From positions 76,103,254-76,167,253 of the forward strand of contig CM028378.1 of the NCBI GenBank assembly GCA_013146195.2: a stretch of DNA of 64,000 nt, read 5' to 3'. Source of the DNA: Codonopsis lanceolata (taxonomy: Eukaryota > Streptophyta > Magnoliopsida > Asterales > Campanulaceae). Within the stretch, counting starts at the first letter, position 1, and each line of letters opens with the position of its first letter. This document shows, in pieces, positions 34,377-45,453 of the stretch. The translations under genes were made by a program, and so were the position numbers. The notes under the pieces were generated by a model. It was not told the DNA's origin and did not search any database. It saw nothing but the letters and a program-made list of their open reading frames with translations.

Positions 34377-35383
34377 ACTCCCTCTCCCTGAAGGACAGAG
34401 CGAGCACACCCTAGGCCATCAGTAAGTTTTATTTTAAAGTTTTTATTTGTAAAAGTATTATTTGCAATCCGGCCCAATGTAGATATATAAGCAGTTGTGC
34501 TTCCCGGATTTAGTTAGGAAATAATACTAAAAAGAGCCATTATTATGGCCAAATATTTTCTAGTATATTTGTAATTATTTGTAAAGGGATAGTTGCAAGT
34601 CTGTAAATAATGTAGACAAATGGATGTATTTGTAGGCAGTTAATGTTTTATTTATATGTTAAATTAATATAACAACAAGCATACTTTAGCCAAAAACTGT
34701 TTTGAGACCGAAAGGGCGAGTTGGGTGCCTAGCACCTTCCCAACTCGTAACTTAGCCTCCGGACCCGCTTTTATTATCTCTGGTTTTCTTTTTGGTTTTT
34801 CTTTATTTATTCCTTAAAATAAAGATGGCGACTCTAAAAATTTTTGGATCCAGTGGGGGCTCGCAACATCTTTCCTTGCACTTTTCCGTTCTCCCCTAAA
34901 AAAGGGAGAATGTGAATGGAAAGGTGATGTATTCCTATGTCCTGGTATCCCCTAAAAAAGGGATAACTTGACGTAGAAAACCCAAAGCACCCATAGCGAT
35001 CCGAGATAGGCCATAAGGCTATTTTCATAAAATCCATAGTGGGGGCGCTGCAACATTCCTTCCTTGCACTTTCACGTTTTCCCCTAAAAAAGGGAAAATG
35101 GGAATAGAAGGGTGATGCATTCCTATATCCTGGTATCCCCTAAAAAAGGGATAACTTGACATAGAAAACCCAAAGCTCCCATATTGGATCAAAAATCCAC
35201 TAAAGGCAACCGAGGCGCATTCCAACGCGCTATTCTACAGCACTCCTCTCACACTTTTGATTTCGTCCTCCCCTAGAAAAGGGAGGGTGGAACGAGAGAA
35301 GTGGATGTCACCGCATCCGCACCTACGCGCACCCCTATCCAAGGGTGCGCGGGGCGCGGGAGCACGTTTCCCGGGAACCCACA
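33588..35383 (+). repeat. F1 3' LTR
   Basis: A 1796-bp LTR, TGTAGACAGCCC to GGGAACCCACA. It has an extra segment of about 45 bp near 34283-34325 that is absent from the 5' LTR, and a shorter AAC run (about 34345-34373). TATA at 33944-33951; stem CGAGTTGGG..CCCAACTCG at 34717-34747. Confidence 0.88.
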
Positions 35384-37581
35384 GCATTGTTCGGCCCTAT
35401 GAACCGAACATATTGAAGGAAGTTCGGCCACCCTAGCCGAACAGAGAGGGTTCCAGCATGACGGGATTTTCTGCATTCTTTGGTTGATTACATTTCTACC
35501 CTTACTAAATCTCTTTCATTTGTGACCTTGATCACTTGTGTTAGATCCTTATTAGTCTAATCTAAGCCTAATCAAGATTTTTAAACCTCTTTCCATCACT
35601 CATCTTGTGACAAGTGTATTCCATTAACACTTAATTGAGCTGATCTCTACTACTTCAGTTGGAGACTTTCTCTTTACGATTCATTTTTTCTCTTCTTCTT
35701 CCTTGGTCTGGAGAGAGTTCGTGCGTGAGATTCTCAGTGAGATAGTGCGTGAGGGTTTGGATTCCGAGGGATTTCAAGACCCGCTTGCGATTCCGAGACA
35801 ACCGTTACGAAGCCACCGTTGAGATCGATTGTCACCGAATATTTTTCTTGCTTCCGTCTTTTGCTTGGCTTGAGGTAAGCTATCGATTTCCCTTAGGTCC
35901 ATGCTTGATATAACATGCTACCCCCTCTTTCTTCCATTTCTTCCATGTCTAAATCATGCTCTCCTTGATTTCTACCATGACATTGATGTGCTTTAGAGAG
36001 TACGAATTTCTGGGAATTATTGGCTATGAACTCAATTGTTTGATTTGGACACTAAGACTAGAAGTAAAAGTGTTCTATGCTACGTTAGAAATAATTATTG
36101 TTCTTGGGTCATAGAATTTCGACTATTATTTGGAAATCGTGATTCTATGGTTTCATAATTTGAGAACTTGAGTTTATTCCTAGCTATGGTTGTTATTTGG
36201 ATTAATGACCTAGTTTAATCTATTCGATAACTTAGAAAAGAGTTTGAAATACAACTAGTGTTTTAACTCTACTTGGTTGGAATTATAGAAATGACTCAAC
36301 GGAGTCGACATTAGTGAGCTATTGAACAATACCGGCTCAATGATCAATCCCTTCGATGTTATTACATGCGTTCCACTAGAAAACTAGTTCTAGACTCTTG
36401 AATTGGATTGACTATCATGCTTGTATTTACATGTTATAATAAATGCCTACTTGACATATTGAGTTCGCTCTTGTCGAGCTCAAACTTGCTTGATTATTGA
36501 TGAGAATTATCTACTTGTCTTGAACGAGGTCGCTCTTGTCGGGCTCGTTCTATACTTTATTATTTGTTGAGTATACATTACTTGGCATTGCATAAGTCCA
36601 GCTGGCATACTTGCACCCGCACACACCCTCCACTGCAACCACAGTGGGGAAGTAGCTCTCTTGGCCAACCAATACGCGCCCATTGAGTGTCTAATCCCGG
36701 GCATCTCCTCGGAAGATCGATGTATTTCACACCCATCGATACTTGCACGCTCCCGAAAGTGTTTGCCTTGCAGGAACTACGCAGCGGCCCGGCTCTTCAA
36801 ATATCCTTATACTATGTGAATTATTTCCTAACACTTATGTGCAATAATGTGCATCTTGAATACTTGATCTCTATGCTCGTAAATGTCTTGCCTAATGTGT
36901 TGCATATTGCCATGTCATGCATGATTGATAGCTTACGAGTCTTTATGACTTACCCTTTCCCCTTTACTGTTTTTTAGATCCTAGCAGGACAGGTCCTTCT
37001 CGTTGAGGCTCGCGGTGCTCTTACACCTTAGTTCTCTTTTGGTCCGACTTTTGCGGTTGAAGAGGTGGTTTTAGATGTCCTCTTCTGTTCTTTTGTATTT
37101 TGCAAGGACGATGGGTTTAAAGCTAGTCAACTAGACTATGCTTGGGAATGTGTATAGACTTTGTACTTGTGTATCCTTGTTAGCTACTCGTAGATCTAAC
37201 TCTTGTAGTACTTATACTCCTTTTGATGACGGCAATTGTGTTAGTCGTGCCTTGTATATCGTGTTGTTGTTCACTATGTATAGACTTCCGCTGAGCATCT
37301 CATTAGCTCTTATTTATTTCCTTGTTGTATTAACTCCTTAGCTTGGGTTCTGGCATGTAGTGTCACCGAAGACTTGGTTCAATTTCTTAACTGTTTAATC
37401 AGGTGAAATGATTTTTAAAATACCGACCTTTAGTGTCGAGTTTGGTTACGACTGAAATGTTGCGTCACGTCAGTTTAAAAATTAATTGAGTCCTTGCATG
37501 TTTGATGTTTCTTGCTTCCCTCTCTCTTTGGACGGTTCGATCCGCGATCCCATCTCGGGTCCGGGGTCGGGTCGTCACAGT

Positions 37582-37593
37582 TGGTATCAGAGC
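37582..37593 (+). other. E2 primer-binding site
   Basis: TGGTATCAGAGC two bases after the LTR end, complementary to the 3' end of initiator tRNA-Met. It is intact and sets the plus orientation. Confidence 0.9.
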
Positions 37594-37694
37594 TCTGTTA
37601 TAGGTTAGATCTCGGCCAGGATAGGTTCCATGGCCTAGGTGGGTTGTTTCTTTGTGTGATGTTCTAACGCCGAGTGAATTCTTATATGTGTTTG

Positions 37695-38900
37695 ATGGTG
37701 AATCCTAGACCAGATCGTGTAGGCCGAGGTAGAGGCAGACCTAGGAGAGTTCCTGATGAACCTGAGGCAGAGTTGCCACCGCCACCACCGAATCCAGTAG
37801 GCATGAATGCGCAGATGGCAGATTTGTATCGCCGCATGACAGAGTTTATGATCGAGATGGCTCAGCTAGGCGAGGGTCAGAATGTACCTCCACCGCCATC
37901 GCCAAAACCAGATACGAGAGTATCGCCACTACGGAATGATGTTATACATGAAGAAAGGGTGCAAAATAATACTATCTTAGAGAGGTTCTTGAAGATGAAG
38001 GCTCCATCATTCGAGGGATAAGTGGATGCTAGTATAGCCGAGTTATGGCTAGAGGATTTGAAGAAGATCTTTGCAGCTCTGGACTGCACGAATGAGGAGA
38101 AGGTTGTGTTAGCTGTGTATAAGCTGAGAGGAGCCACCAATCATTGGTGGGAGATTCTACATGCTAGTTGAGTGATGAACCGAGTGGCACAGGTATGGCC
38201 TAACTTTGAGATGAAGTTTAGGGCTTCTAACGTGCCTGTTGTGGTTAGACGACGACGAGAGAAAGAGTTCTAGGATCTGGAGTAGGGAACCATGTCTATA
38301 GCTCAGTACTCTGCTAAGTTCACTGAATTATCCCGTTATTGTGCACATCTGGTGCCAGATGAGAGACACAGAACTCATAAGTTTGTGAAAGGGTTGAAGA
38401 CTAAGTTTAGGAAACAGTTGTTATCTCTTAAGTTGGAAGATTATAGGAGCACGGAAGATCGTGCTTATGAGATTGAGCGAGACATAGAGGAGCACAGGCA
38501 GAAGCCTTCTCAGCAACAGTCTTCGCAGGTGACCTCATAACATTCGAGGAGAGGTTAGTCTTCTGGGAATCGATCCGGCCATCAGGGAAATCGTCGTTTT
38601 AATAGTCAAAATAGACGACAGTCTGGTGAAAAGTTTAGATGATAGTCTGAAAGATGTGGTAGTAGTGCTCATACTCCTCAAGAGCAGCAGACTCAGGGTA
38701 GTGGACCTTTGACTTGTTCTTACTGTCATAAGATTGGGCATTCTAGCGAGCAATGCAGGTCTAGGCTTGGCACTTGTCTTGGTTGTGGAGATCCTAGTCA
38801 TCGGCTCAGAGACTGTCCTAAGTCGAGAGCAACTATGGCCGTAGGTTCTCTGCAACAATCCGGATCCAAGAGAGATAGTGATGGGCGTCCTAAGGCGTAG
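37695..38900 (+). pseudogene. gag: E2 gag with many in-frame stops
   Basis: The ATG at 37695 begins MVNPRPDRVGRGRGRPRR, a basic Tekay/Del-type gag N-terminus. A proline run and the gag core follow (ELWLEDLKKIF, LRGATNHWWE, MSIAQYSAKFTELSRY). Two zinc knuckles end it: CSYCHKIGHSSEQC and CLGCGDPSHRLRDC, both CX2CX4HX4C. The frame is kept throughout but carries stops at 38019, 38169, 38271, 38283, 38538, 38556, 38640, 38643 and 38898. Each is TAA, TAG or TGA where CAA, CAG or CGA is a plausible ancestor. Confidence 0.88.
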
Positions 38901-39291
38901 GCTCGTGTTTTTGCACTCGATCAACAAAGTGTTCCCGAGTCTACTTTTGTGATCGAAGGTATTCTCTCTGTCTTCGGTCATAGAGCTCGAGTTTTTATAG
39001 ATCCCGGGTCTACTCATTCTTATGTCGCATCGCATTTCTTAGAGCATTTATGTGTATTGCCTGCTCAGTTGCCTTACGTGCTTGAGGTGTCTACACCGTT
39101 GGGTGATTGCTTGTTGGCGTCTGAGGTTTATAGAGATTGTGATGTGCTTGTTCATGATCGAGTCTTGCATGCTGATTTGGTAGTATTGCCTATTCGAGAC
39201 TTTGATGCGATTCTTGGTATGGATTGGCTTTTTGTGAATCATGTTGTAGTAGATTGTCGTCGTAGATTGCCGTCGTAAGAGAGTCACTTTT
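38901..39291 (+). pseudogene. E2 aspartic protease, frameshifted by a 13-bp duplication
   Basis: It continues in the gag frame. VFIDPGSTHSYVASHFLEHL is the DPGSTHS active-site form used by Tekay/Del chromoviruses. FDAILGMDWLF is the conserved C-terminal protease motif. A perfect-length tandem duplication (39252-39264 and 39265-39277, differing at one base) adds 13 bp and moves the downstream RT into another frame. Confidence 0.85.
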
Positions 39292-40214
39292 GCCATGCCC
39301 GGTTTTCCGGAGTTTGTGTTTACGGGTGATCATGCTATGAATGGTATTCATGTTATTTCTACTTTACGGGCTAGACAACTCTTATCTCGGGGCTGTACGT
39401 GGTATTTAGCTTGTGTGCTTGATACTAGTGTCTCGGGTGCTAAATTAGAAGATGTTCCGGTAGTTAGTGAATTTCCAGATGTCTTTTCTACCGACTATGT
39501 TTTACCTCCCGATCGAGAGTTAGAGTTCTGCATTGAGCTTTTGCCAGGGACTTCACCTATATCTAGAGCGCCTTACAGAATGGCTCCAGTGACGTTGAGA
39601 GAGTTGAAAGAACAGTTGCAAGAACTTCTAGATAGGGAGTTTATTAAACGGAGTGTGTCTCCGTGGGGTGCACCAGTGTTATTTGTGAGGAAGAATGATG
39701 GTAGTTTACGGCTTTTCATAGACTATCGACAGTTGAACCAGGTTACTATCAAGAATCGGTAACCCTTGCCACACATTGATGATCTCTTTGATCAACTTCG
39801 AGGCTCAGTTGTTTATTCCAAGTTTGACTTGAGGAGTGGTTATTATCAGTTGAGAGTTTGGGCGGAGGATGTTCCAAAGACAGCCTTTCGTACACGTTAT
39901 GGCCATTATGAGTTTGTGGTTATGCCTTTTGGTTTGACAAACGCACCTGCAGTCTTTATGGATTTAATGAATAGGGTGTTTCACGAATATCTTGATTGCT
40001 TTGTGGTTGTGTTTATTGATGATATTCTCGTGTACTGTAAGTCGCGAGAGGAGCATGAGACTCACTTGAGAGAGGTCCTTTCGATCTTTCATGAGAAGAA
40101 ACTTTATGCTAAATTCAGTAAGTGTGTTTTCTGGCTGGAACAGGTTGCTTTTCTAGGACACGTGGTGTCTAGTGATGGTATAGCAATGGATCCATCCAAG
40201 GTTGAGGCGATTAC
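39292..40214 (+). pseudogene. E2 reverse transcriptase, one stop, truncated by G
   Basis: The linker has HVISTLRARQLLSRGC. The RT has SPWGAPVLFVRKNDGSLRLF, IDYRQLNQVTIKNR, a TAA at 39760 in place of the usual Tyr codon, then PLPHIDDLFDQL, KFDLRSGYYQLRV, MPFGLTNAP and the catalytic FIDDILVY. Apart from the one stop the catalytic core is preserved. Coding ends after DPSKVEAIT, where G inserts. The C-terminal thumb, RNase H, integrase and chromodomain are not in the window. Confidence 0.88.
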
Positions 40215-41520
40215 TGATCGATGTTTTAATTAATCTTTTTCCTTGCAAGTGGACAAGACTATTATAGAATAGTATTGGAAGCAAGGGTCGAACCCATAGA
40301 GACAAGTGATCACGAACAGTGCAATTTATTGATAGCAAATTATTAATCTAAAGGGGGTTTTTATATTTATTTCTATTCTAACTACTATTTATATTTAGAT
40401 ATTTAACTAATTAGCAGTAATTACAGATATGAAGATCTTTTGGTAGGTGGCAATCTAGGATTCTGGGTCTCACTTGTATCTCCTTTATGTTCAATTCATA
40501 ATAATAATCATTCAATTTCTTGGGTTCGTTCACTAAAGATAGATATAGTCTGTTGAACTATTGGTTCGACCTCCATCCCATAATATTCATCCATTCTATA
40601 TCCTAAGCACAAGAACTTTAATCTAGTTGTCACCTAGATTTATGATCTATCTGTCACCTAGATCATGTATGAACTGGTCTAACTTATCACTCTCGTGCAT
40701 CGATAGGTCCAATTTATTGTGATGGTGAGCCAGTGTACGACATATGCACATTGGTCATGCAGTTATCCGCACCTCTAGGCCTTTATTATTTGCGATTACA
40801 TTCATTTGTTCAAAGCAAAATAATAGAGGGATTGGTAAAAACCACAATCAACAAGAATTAAATGAACATATATAAGAATCAAAGCATAAATTTGATACAA
40901 GTTACCACCCACCTCCTAGATTATGGATGATTTAGTTCATCATAGACAATGAACAGCACATGGAGATGATCGGATACAAGATTTGATCTTCAATACTTGT
41001 ATTTACACAATCTAACTATGTTATACAATCTAAAAACTATCTAAAATCTACCTAAGACTGCTTCCAGCCGTCTCTTCCTTTGCCTCTCAGCATCCAACTT
41101 CAATATATACTCGGGAGTTGTAATCCAATCGAATCACTGTGTGAAAATACGAAAAAAATCGCATTCTGACCACCTTGCGGTCGCAAGGTGTTGAGTGCCT
41201 TGCGTCCGCAAGGTCTCCAGTACTTCCGGCCTTTGATTTCTTGACTTCTTCTCGTACTCCCTACCTTGCGGTCGCAAGGTCTGAGGTACCTTGCGTCCGC
41301 AAGATCTCCAGATCTGACAGTCTTCGTTTCTTCTTCATTTTTCCTTTTTGGCCCTTCTTGGAATTTGCACGTAAAACCCTAGAGTTTCGCATATTTTCAC
41401 TAATAACCCTGAAACTTACAAAACTCACCGAAAACATATATCAGTAGTCAAAAGCCTCGTGAAATAGCATAATTTAAGTAATAGAAGCATATAAAATCAA
41501 CGTATAAAATACATCGATCA
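40215..41520 (-). repeat. G 3' LTR
   Basis: 1306 bp with exact terminal inverted repeats (TGATCGATGT / ACATCGATCA). It contains four ACCTTGCG-type palindromes (41172-41305) and a minus-strand TATATATT box at about 41102-41111, 60-70 bp downstream of them in the direction of transcription. Confidence 0.9.
41102..41305 (-). promoter_or_regulatory. G LTR promoter with paired palindromes
   Basis: Palindromes lie at 41172-41189 (ACCTTGCGGTCGCAAGGT), 41197-41214, 41263-41280 and 41288-41305. Within each pair the starts are exactly 25 bp apart. A TATA-like sequence (minus TATATATT, about 41102-41111) lies downstream on the transcribed strand. The 5' LTR has the first palindrome at 52757-52774 before the gap. 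I infer dimer-type protein binding sites or transcribed hairpins. Confidence 0.6.
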
Positions 41521-41535
41521 AATACCCCCAAATTT
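41521..41535 (-). other. G polypurine tract
   Basis: On the minus strand AAATTTGGGGGTATT abuts the 3' LTR. This is the standard position and composition. Confidence 0.8.
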
Positions 41536-43902
41536 AAACTTTGCTCGTCCACGAGTAAATAATAATAATACTTATAAATACAAAAGCATATAATTAACTA
41601 AACTAATAATAAAAAAAATCTTTTTGGAGGGTGACACTATTTACACTCATCTATAAACCCACAAACTCAAGGAGACTCTTTCGAGTGACTCGACTAAGCA
41701 GATAAATACAAAAACTGATAAATACAAAAATAGATAAAAAAAATAAACTAGGAATAAAATAAAAAAAATTTTTGGCTTCAACCTCAAGTTATACAAGTAT
41801 GGCATGCAAAGTAATCTCAGTTCCATGCTCACCACATATATGCAGGCTTGATCTCATAAAACCAACTGTTCTTTTCTTAAGACTGCTACTACTTTTAATT
41901 TCTCCGTGTGTGTTTTGTATCACCAGTCTTAGAGAATATCTTAACTAAAACAGTTTTATTAAGCTATGCACCACATTCATATGAAAATCGAAGTTTAATA
42001 GAAAATCATGCATTAAGAATTATGAGATCTATCATCCAAACCCGGTCAGTTACAGACATAAAGGTCCCAAGGATTTCAAAGACTTATACATCCATCCCAT
42101 GCACTTCTATGTATGACATACAATGCCCTCCTATCCCAATGACTTGTAATAGCTAAGATTATGCTAACACAGTGAGCTTTAGGGTGAATAATAATGAACA
42201 TGAAGTGTGTGATCAATTTCATCTGACTCACTTGACAGTTAAAACAACATAAGCATTGGCAAGAAGATCATTAGGTCTTTATTTAGCTTGTAATTTAAGG
42301 CCAAGGTGATGGGGGATTTGATGGAAAGGGATTGGAATTCAAAGTGAGAGTGTAAGACTACCCTTTATCCCTCATACTTCCAAGTAAAAGGAAGTTTTCC
42401 CTATTTAGGCTAGGACCGGCAAAGACCACAAGTGGAGGGGTGCTTTTCGTTACTTTTCAGTTTTCTTCTTTCCCCCCCCCCCTCCCAAACTTGTTTTGGG
42501 CAATATATATTCTAAAAATATCACATCATTCTTATCATCATGATTTTTCTAACATATTTTTCTCTTGAAAGCTATGCTTCCATTTGAATCTTTGTTACAC
42601 TCTTCTTCTTCGGTTTCATTTTTCGTCAATACATAATTTTACTTTTCTTTTTCTCTTTTTTTTTTCGACGACGGAAAGAAGAAGTCTTCCGAAAAATAGC
42701 CTAACTGAAAAGAATTGGTCCTCCATAAATCAATTTCCCCACCCACATCCTACTCTCTCAAAGTGTAGGCTAAAAGTGTATATGCTTTTAGGGTTAAGTT
42801 AATGTGGGTAATAGAAACGATGACGAATGGGGGTTTAAATAGTGTGCTTAGCACACTCCATTCTTTTTCATTAGGCTCAACGGGGATACTAGGGATATTT
42901 TTAGTATAGGTCAGGGAATATTTAGGCGCTAACGATCCAAAGATGGCCTAAGTCATTTCCTAATGCCAAATGCTCATGTAGTTTTTAAAGCAAGTAAGAC
43001 ACACAAGATAACATATCAACTATGGGAATTGGGGTTGAATGTTTAGCATCACTGGATTTCACATAAGCATTCGCTAAGACAGATGGTAGGGACAATTGAG
43101 ACTAACATGCAGACACGGTTCGAAAGTGTGCTTTAGATATATAAATGAGAAAAATCCAAGGGATCTAACCATCATGCAATTGACCCTAAGTCACAATTTA
43201 ATCCAACAGTTATGTTCGAATGGTTATGCATCATATTCTTGTGCATATCTTGTTGTAATGAAGTAGGTGTTATAAACTTTATAAAACTATTCTAATCAAT
43301 CCATAATTATGACTGGTGTGGGTGCATGAAGAATTTGGAGAAAAGTAAAAGTTTCGCAAACTCAAGTAAATTCCAGAGGGATCTACGGACTAGCTATGCG
43401 GTTCATTGCATTAACTCCTCATCGACTAGCATTACCACACCTAAACTCGAGGATGAAAATTTTGAAAAACTTTATATTTTTATATTTTTATATATTTTTA
43501 TATATTTTTATATTTTTTTAAAGAAAATTGGAGATGATGACGATGACTCGATTGATGTTGGGTCCCTACAAGAGGAACCCACGAGCATCCAATGTGAGTG
43601 TATTCTGGTCAAGGCAACACCTCTGAAAATAAGAAAAAATTAAAAACATGAAAATAGGGTGAAGAGTTAAATGGTCATCAAGAAAATAAATTTTTCTTCA
43701 CCCTAGAAACATAGCCCAACTCCATTTCTCCTTAGGCTAGGACTTGCTAGGACTCTAAGCTTAGAATTCCCCCCCCCCCAAACTTAATTTCAATTTTGTC
43801 CTCAAAATTGAGGAACATATGAGAGGATTGATGGGGACGGACAAATATCAAAAGGAAATAGTAGGTCCACCTAACGAAAGAGGATGGAACTTGGGCCTCG
43901 AC
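41536..43902 (-). other. G 3' noncoding region
   Basis: 2.4 kb between the extra ORF and the polypurine tract without a credible gene. It has AT-rich and homopolymer tracts (C9 near 42474, T8 near 42657, a TATATTTT run at about 43480-43518). Blocks near 41645-41695 and 42730-42900 match, inverted, the noncoding part of the tandem units at 1-24462. Confidence 0.65.
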
Positions 43903-44994
43903 TCATGGTGAGTCGGGCGGAAATAATGAATGAGGATGTAACTCGGGGATCGTTCCAGGAGGAAGCCCATAATAAGTGGAGACATTTTGTCCCATTGTGT
44001 TAAACCAACCAAACAGCCGCTCTTGGTCGGCACGAATTTGTGCCAACTGTTGAGTTTCCATCTGGCCTTCTAGGGCAACCTCTTCTAGCCTATTGGAGAT
44101 CCCTACGAGCGGGTCCTCCTCCTCCTCTTCGGGTTCCTCCCCATGAGGAACCCTCAATCTCGGCTGCTGGTGCTGCTCAAACAAAATGGCCCTAGTAATT
44201 GCCGGACCAGCCTTAAGCCTCTCCGCGTGTCTTGGCCATCTCACGCCTGCCCTCCTACACAACTCGGTGATCAAATGCGGGAACGCGAACCCCACATTCG
44301 TAGCACCTCTAATAATGGTCTTGATTTGGCCGTTGATCAAGCGGCCAACATCAACGGACCCACCGGACATAATGGTGTAGGTCAAGGCGACCCTCTCCCA
44401 AGTCACCGTATGTTGGTGGTGGAGGCATGAGACGCCCACAAACAAATTTGAACACAGGCTTGGCCGTGTTCTGAAGGAATGACTCCTCCATGGTGCGTGG
44501 ACCAAAGGGTGGATTACGGTTATAGGTCCATACAACACCAGGGAGGGCGATGGTCGTATTGACCACCTCGACAGGGATAGGGGGTGGAGGTGTGTGCTAA
44601 AATTATCGGCACCAACCGCGAAGTTGGAGGTGCCGAAATATTCGTTAATGCTTTGGGGCGAAAAATCTACTAACGCGCCCCTAACACTAACGGTGTCTAA
44701 TACACCCCCATCTATGCCAATGCTGCCATTGGCATAGAACTCTCGGACAATAGGCACTACAGCTGCCTTTTCCGGAGAGTCAATCAAACGCCCCCACCTA
44801 CGGACCGTAAAATTTGGACGAAGGCCAAATTCTTCAGCCTTGAATCCCCTCTCGGGAACCAAGGACTTGGAGAGTTTGGCCGCATATTTTTCTGAGGCCT
44901 CGTGGGATATAAATCGGGTGTGGTCAAAATTTTGTTCCTCCTCCTTAATAGGGCGGGAGGACGAAGCACCGGTATTTCTACGTTTTCGGAACAT
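43903..44994 (-). CDS. G extra ORF, Athila-type (putative plant transposon protein family)
   Basis: 363 residues from ATG at 44994. The basic Ser-rich N-terminus MFRKRRNTGASSSRP is followed by RFISHEASEKYA, LVPERGF and VVPIVREFYAN. These patterns are familiar from the plant transposon-associated protein family found downstream of Athila pol. A central region follows, then YTIMSGGSVDVGRLI, FPHLITELCRRAGV, an acidic run EEPEEEEED and a C-terminal QIRADQ..GWF motif. No signal peptide or transmembrane segment is visible, so I do not call it an envelope. Residues between about 44395 and 44600 read better in another minus frame (IALPGVVWTYN, FVCGRLMP). This implies two offsetting indels. Confidence 0.7.
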   Translation of the reverse strand: MFRKRRNTGASSSRPIKEEEQNFDHTRFISHEASEKYAAKLSKSLVPERGFKAEEFGLRPNFTVRRWGRLIDSPEKAAVVPIVREFYANGSIGIDGGVLDTVSVRGALVDFSPQSINEYFGTSNFAVGADNFSTHLHPLSLSRWSIRPSPSLVLYGPITVIHPLVHAPWRSHSFRTRPSLCSNLFVGVSCLHHQHTVTWERVALTYTIMSGGSVDVGRLINGQIKTIIRGATNVGFAFPHLITELCRRAGVRWPRHAERLKAGPAITRAILFEQHQQPRLRVPHGEEPEEEEEDPLVGISNRLEEVALEGQMETQQLAQIRADQERLFGWFNTMGQNVSTYYGLPPGTIPELHPHSLFPPDSP

Positions 44995-45453
44995 TTTGTT
45001 TGAATAAAAATTAAAAACTAAAGTTTTAACAATTAAAATAAGTTTTTAAAATTTTAAAATTAAAAATTAATTCTAAACCATGCAAAATTTTATCTACGTT
45101 AAAACTATCTAACACCCTAGCATGCAATATTTTACGTAAAAATTTTAGAAGGTGTTAGGATTACTTGTTTGCAGCTTTAAATGGAGAGAGTAACCGGAGT
45201 GTTGAGCTTGATCGGCGTCGGCAACAATGGAGTTTCTTTCTCTTTCTTCAAATTCCTCAAGCTTCCATGGAGTGTAATGGTGGATGTGGGAGAGGTAGAA
45301 GATGAAGATTTGGTAAGAGAGGGAGACGATCTTTAGGAGTAGAGCCAGAATCTGGACTGATCTCGCCGGATTTCTTGAATAGGGAGGCGGCTGCTGCTGT
45401 TTTGCTGAAGGAGGGAAATTTTTTGGTGATTCTGCAAATGAAAACCCGGCACT

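Larger units (their letters stand above)
24842..35383 (+). mobile_element. F1: gag-only Tat-like LTR element inside E2 LTR
   Basis: A 10,542-bp insertion with GCATT duplicated (24837-24841 and 35384-35388), a TGTAGACA start and a CCCACA end. The LTRs are 24842-26625 and 33588-35383. It has a PBS and a purine-rich tract. The internal region of about 7 kb contains a gag gene and no recognisable protease, RT, RNase H or integrase. It fits the category of non-autonomous gag-only LTR elements (TR-GAG). Its gag type and PBS point to the Tat/Ogre group. F2 (52883-63029) is a second copy. Confidence 0.88.
24463..37579 (+). repeat. E2 5' LTR, interrupted by F1
   Basis: The LTR sequence is 24463-24841 plus 35389-37579, about 2570 bp in total against 2557 bp for E1. 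It ends GGGGTCGGGTCGTCACA just before the PBS. Two stem-loops, GTTCGG..CCGAAC (35389-35409) and GTTCGGC..GCCGAAC (35422-35442), lie in the upstream part. I found no clean TATA box in this LTR. Confidence 0.88.
24463..40214 (+). mobile_element. E2: chromovirus (Tekay/Del-like), plus strand, 5' part only
   Basis: It starts TGTGAGAACCCGAAACC, the LTR start of E1 in the opposite orientation. It has a 2.57-kb LTR (split by F1), a PBS, gag with two zinc knuckles, protease and reverse transcriptase. It is cut by element G at 40214/40215. The rest of pol and the 3' LTR should lie on the far side of G but are not in the window. Its left edge interrupts tandem unit copy 2; no TSD can be confirmed without the 3' end. 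Confidence 0.88.

Noticed and set aside
37582..37593. tRNA-related sequences next to LTRs as tRNA genes
   Set aside because: They are only 12-18 bases complementary to tRNA 3' ends (PBS). No cloverleaf or internal promoter boxes accompany them.
43903..44994. Retroviral-type envelope gene in the Athila env position
   Set aside because: No signal peptide, transmembrane segment or cysteine pattern is visible. The N-terminal motifs fit the plant transposon-associated protein family instead.
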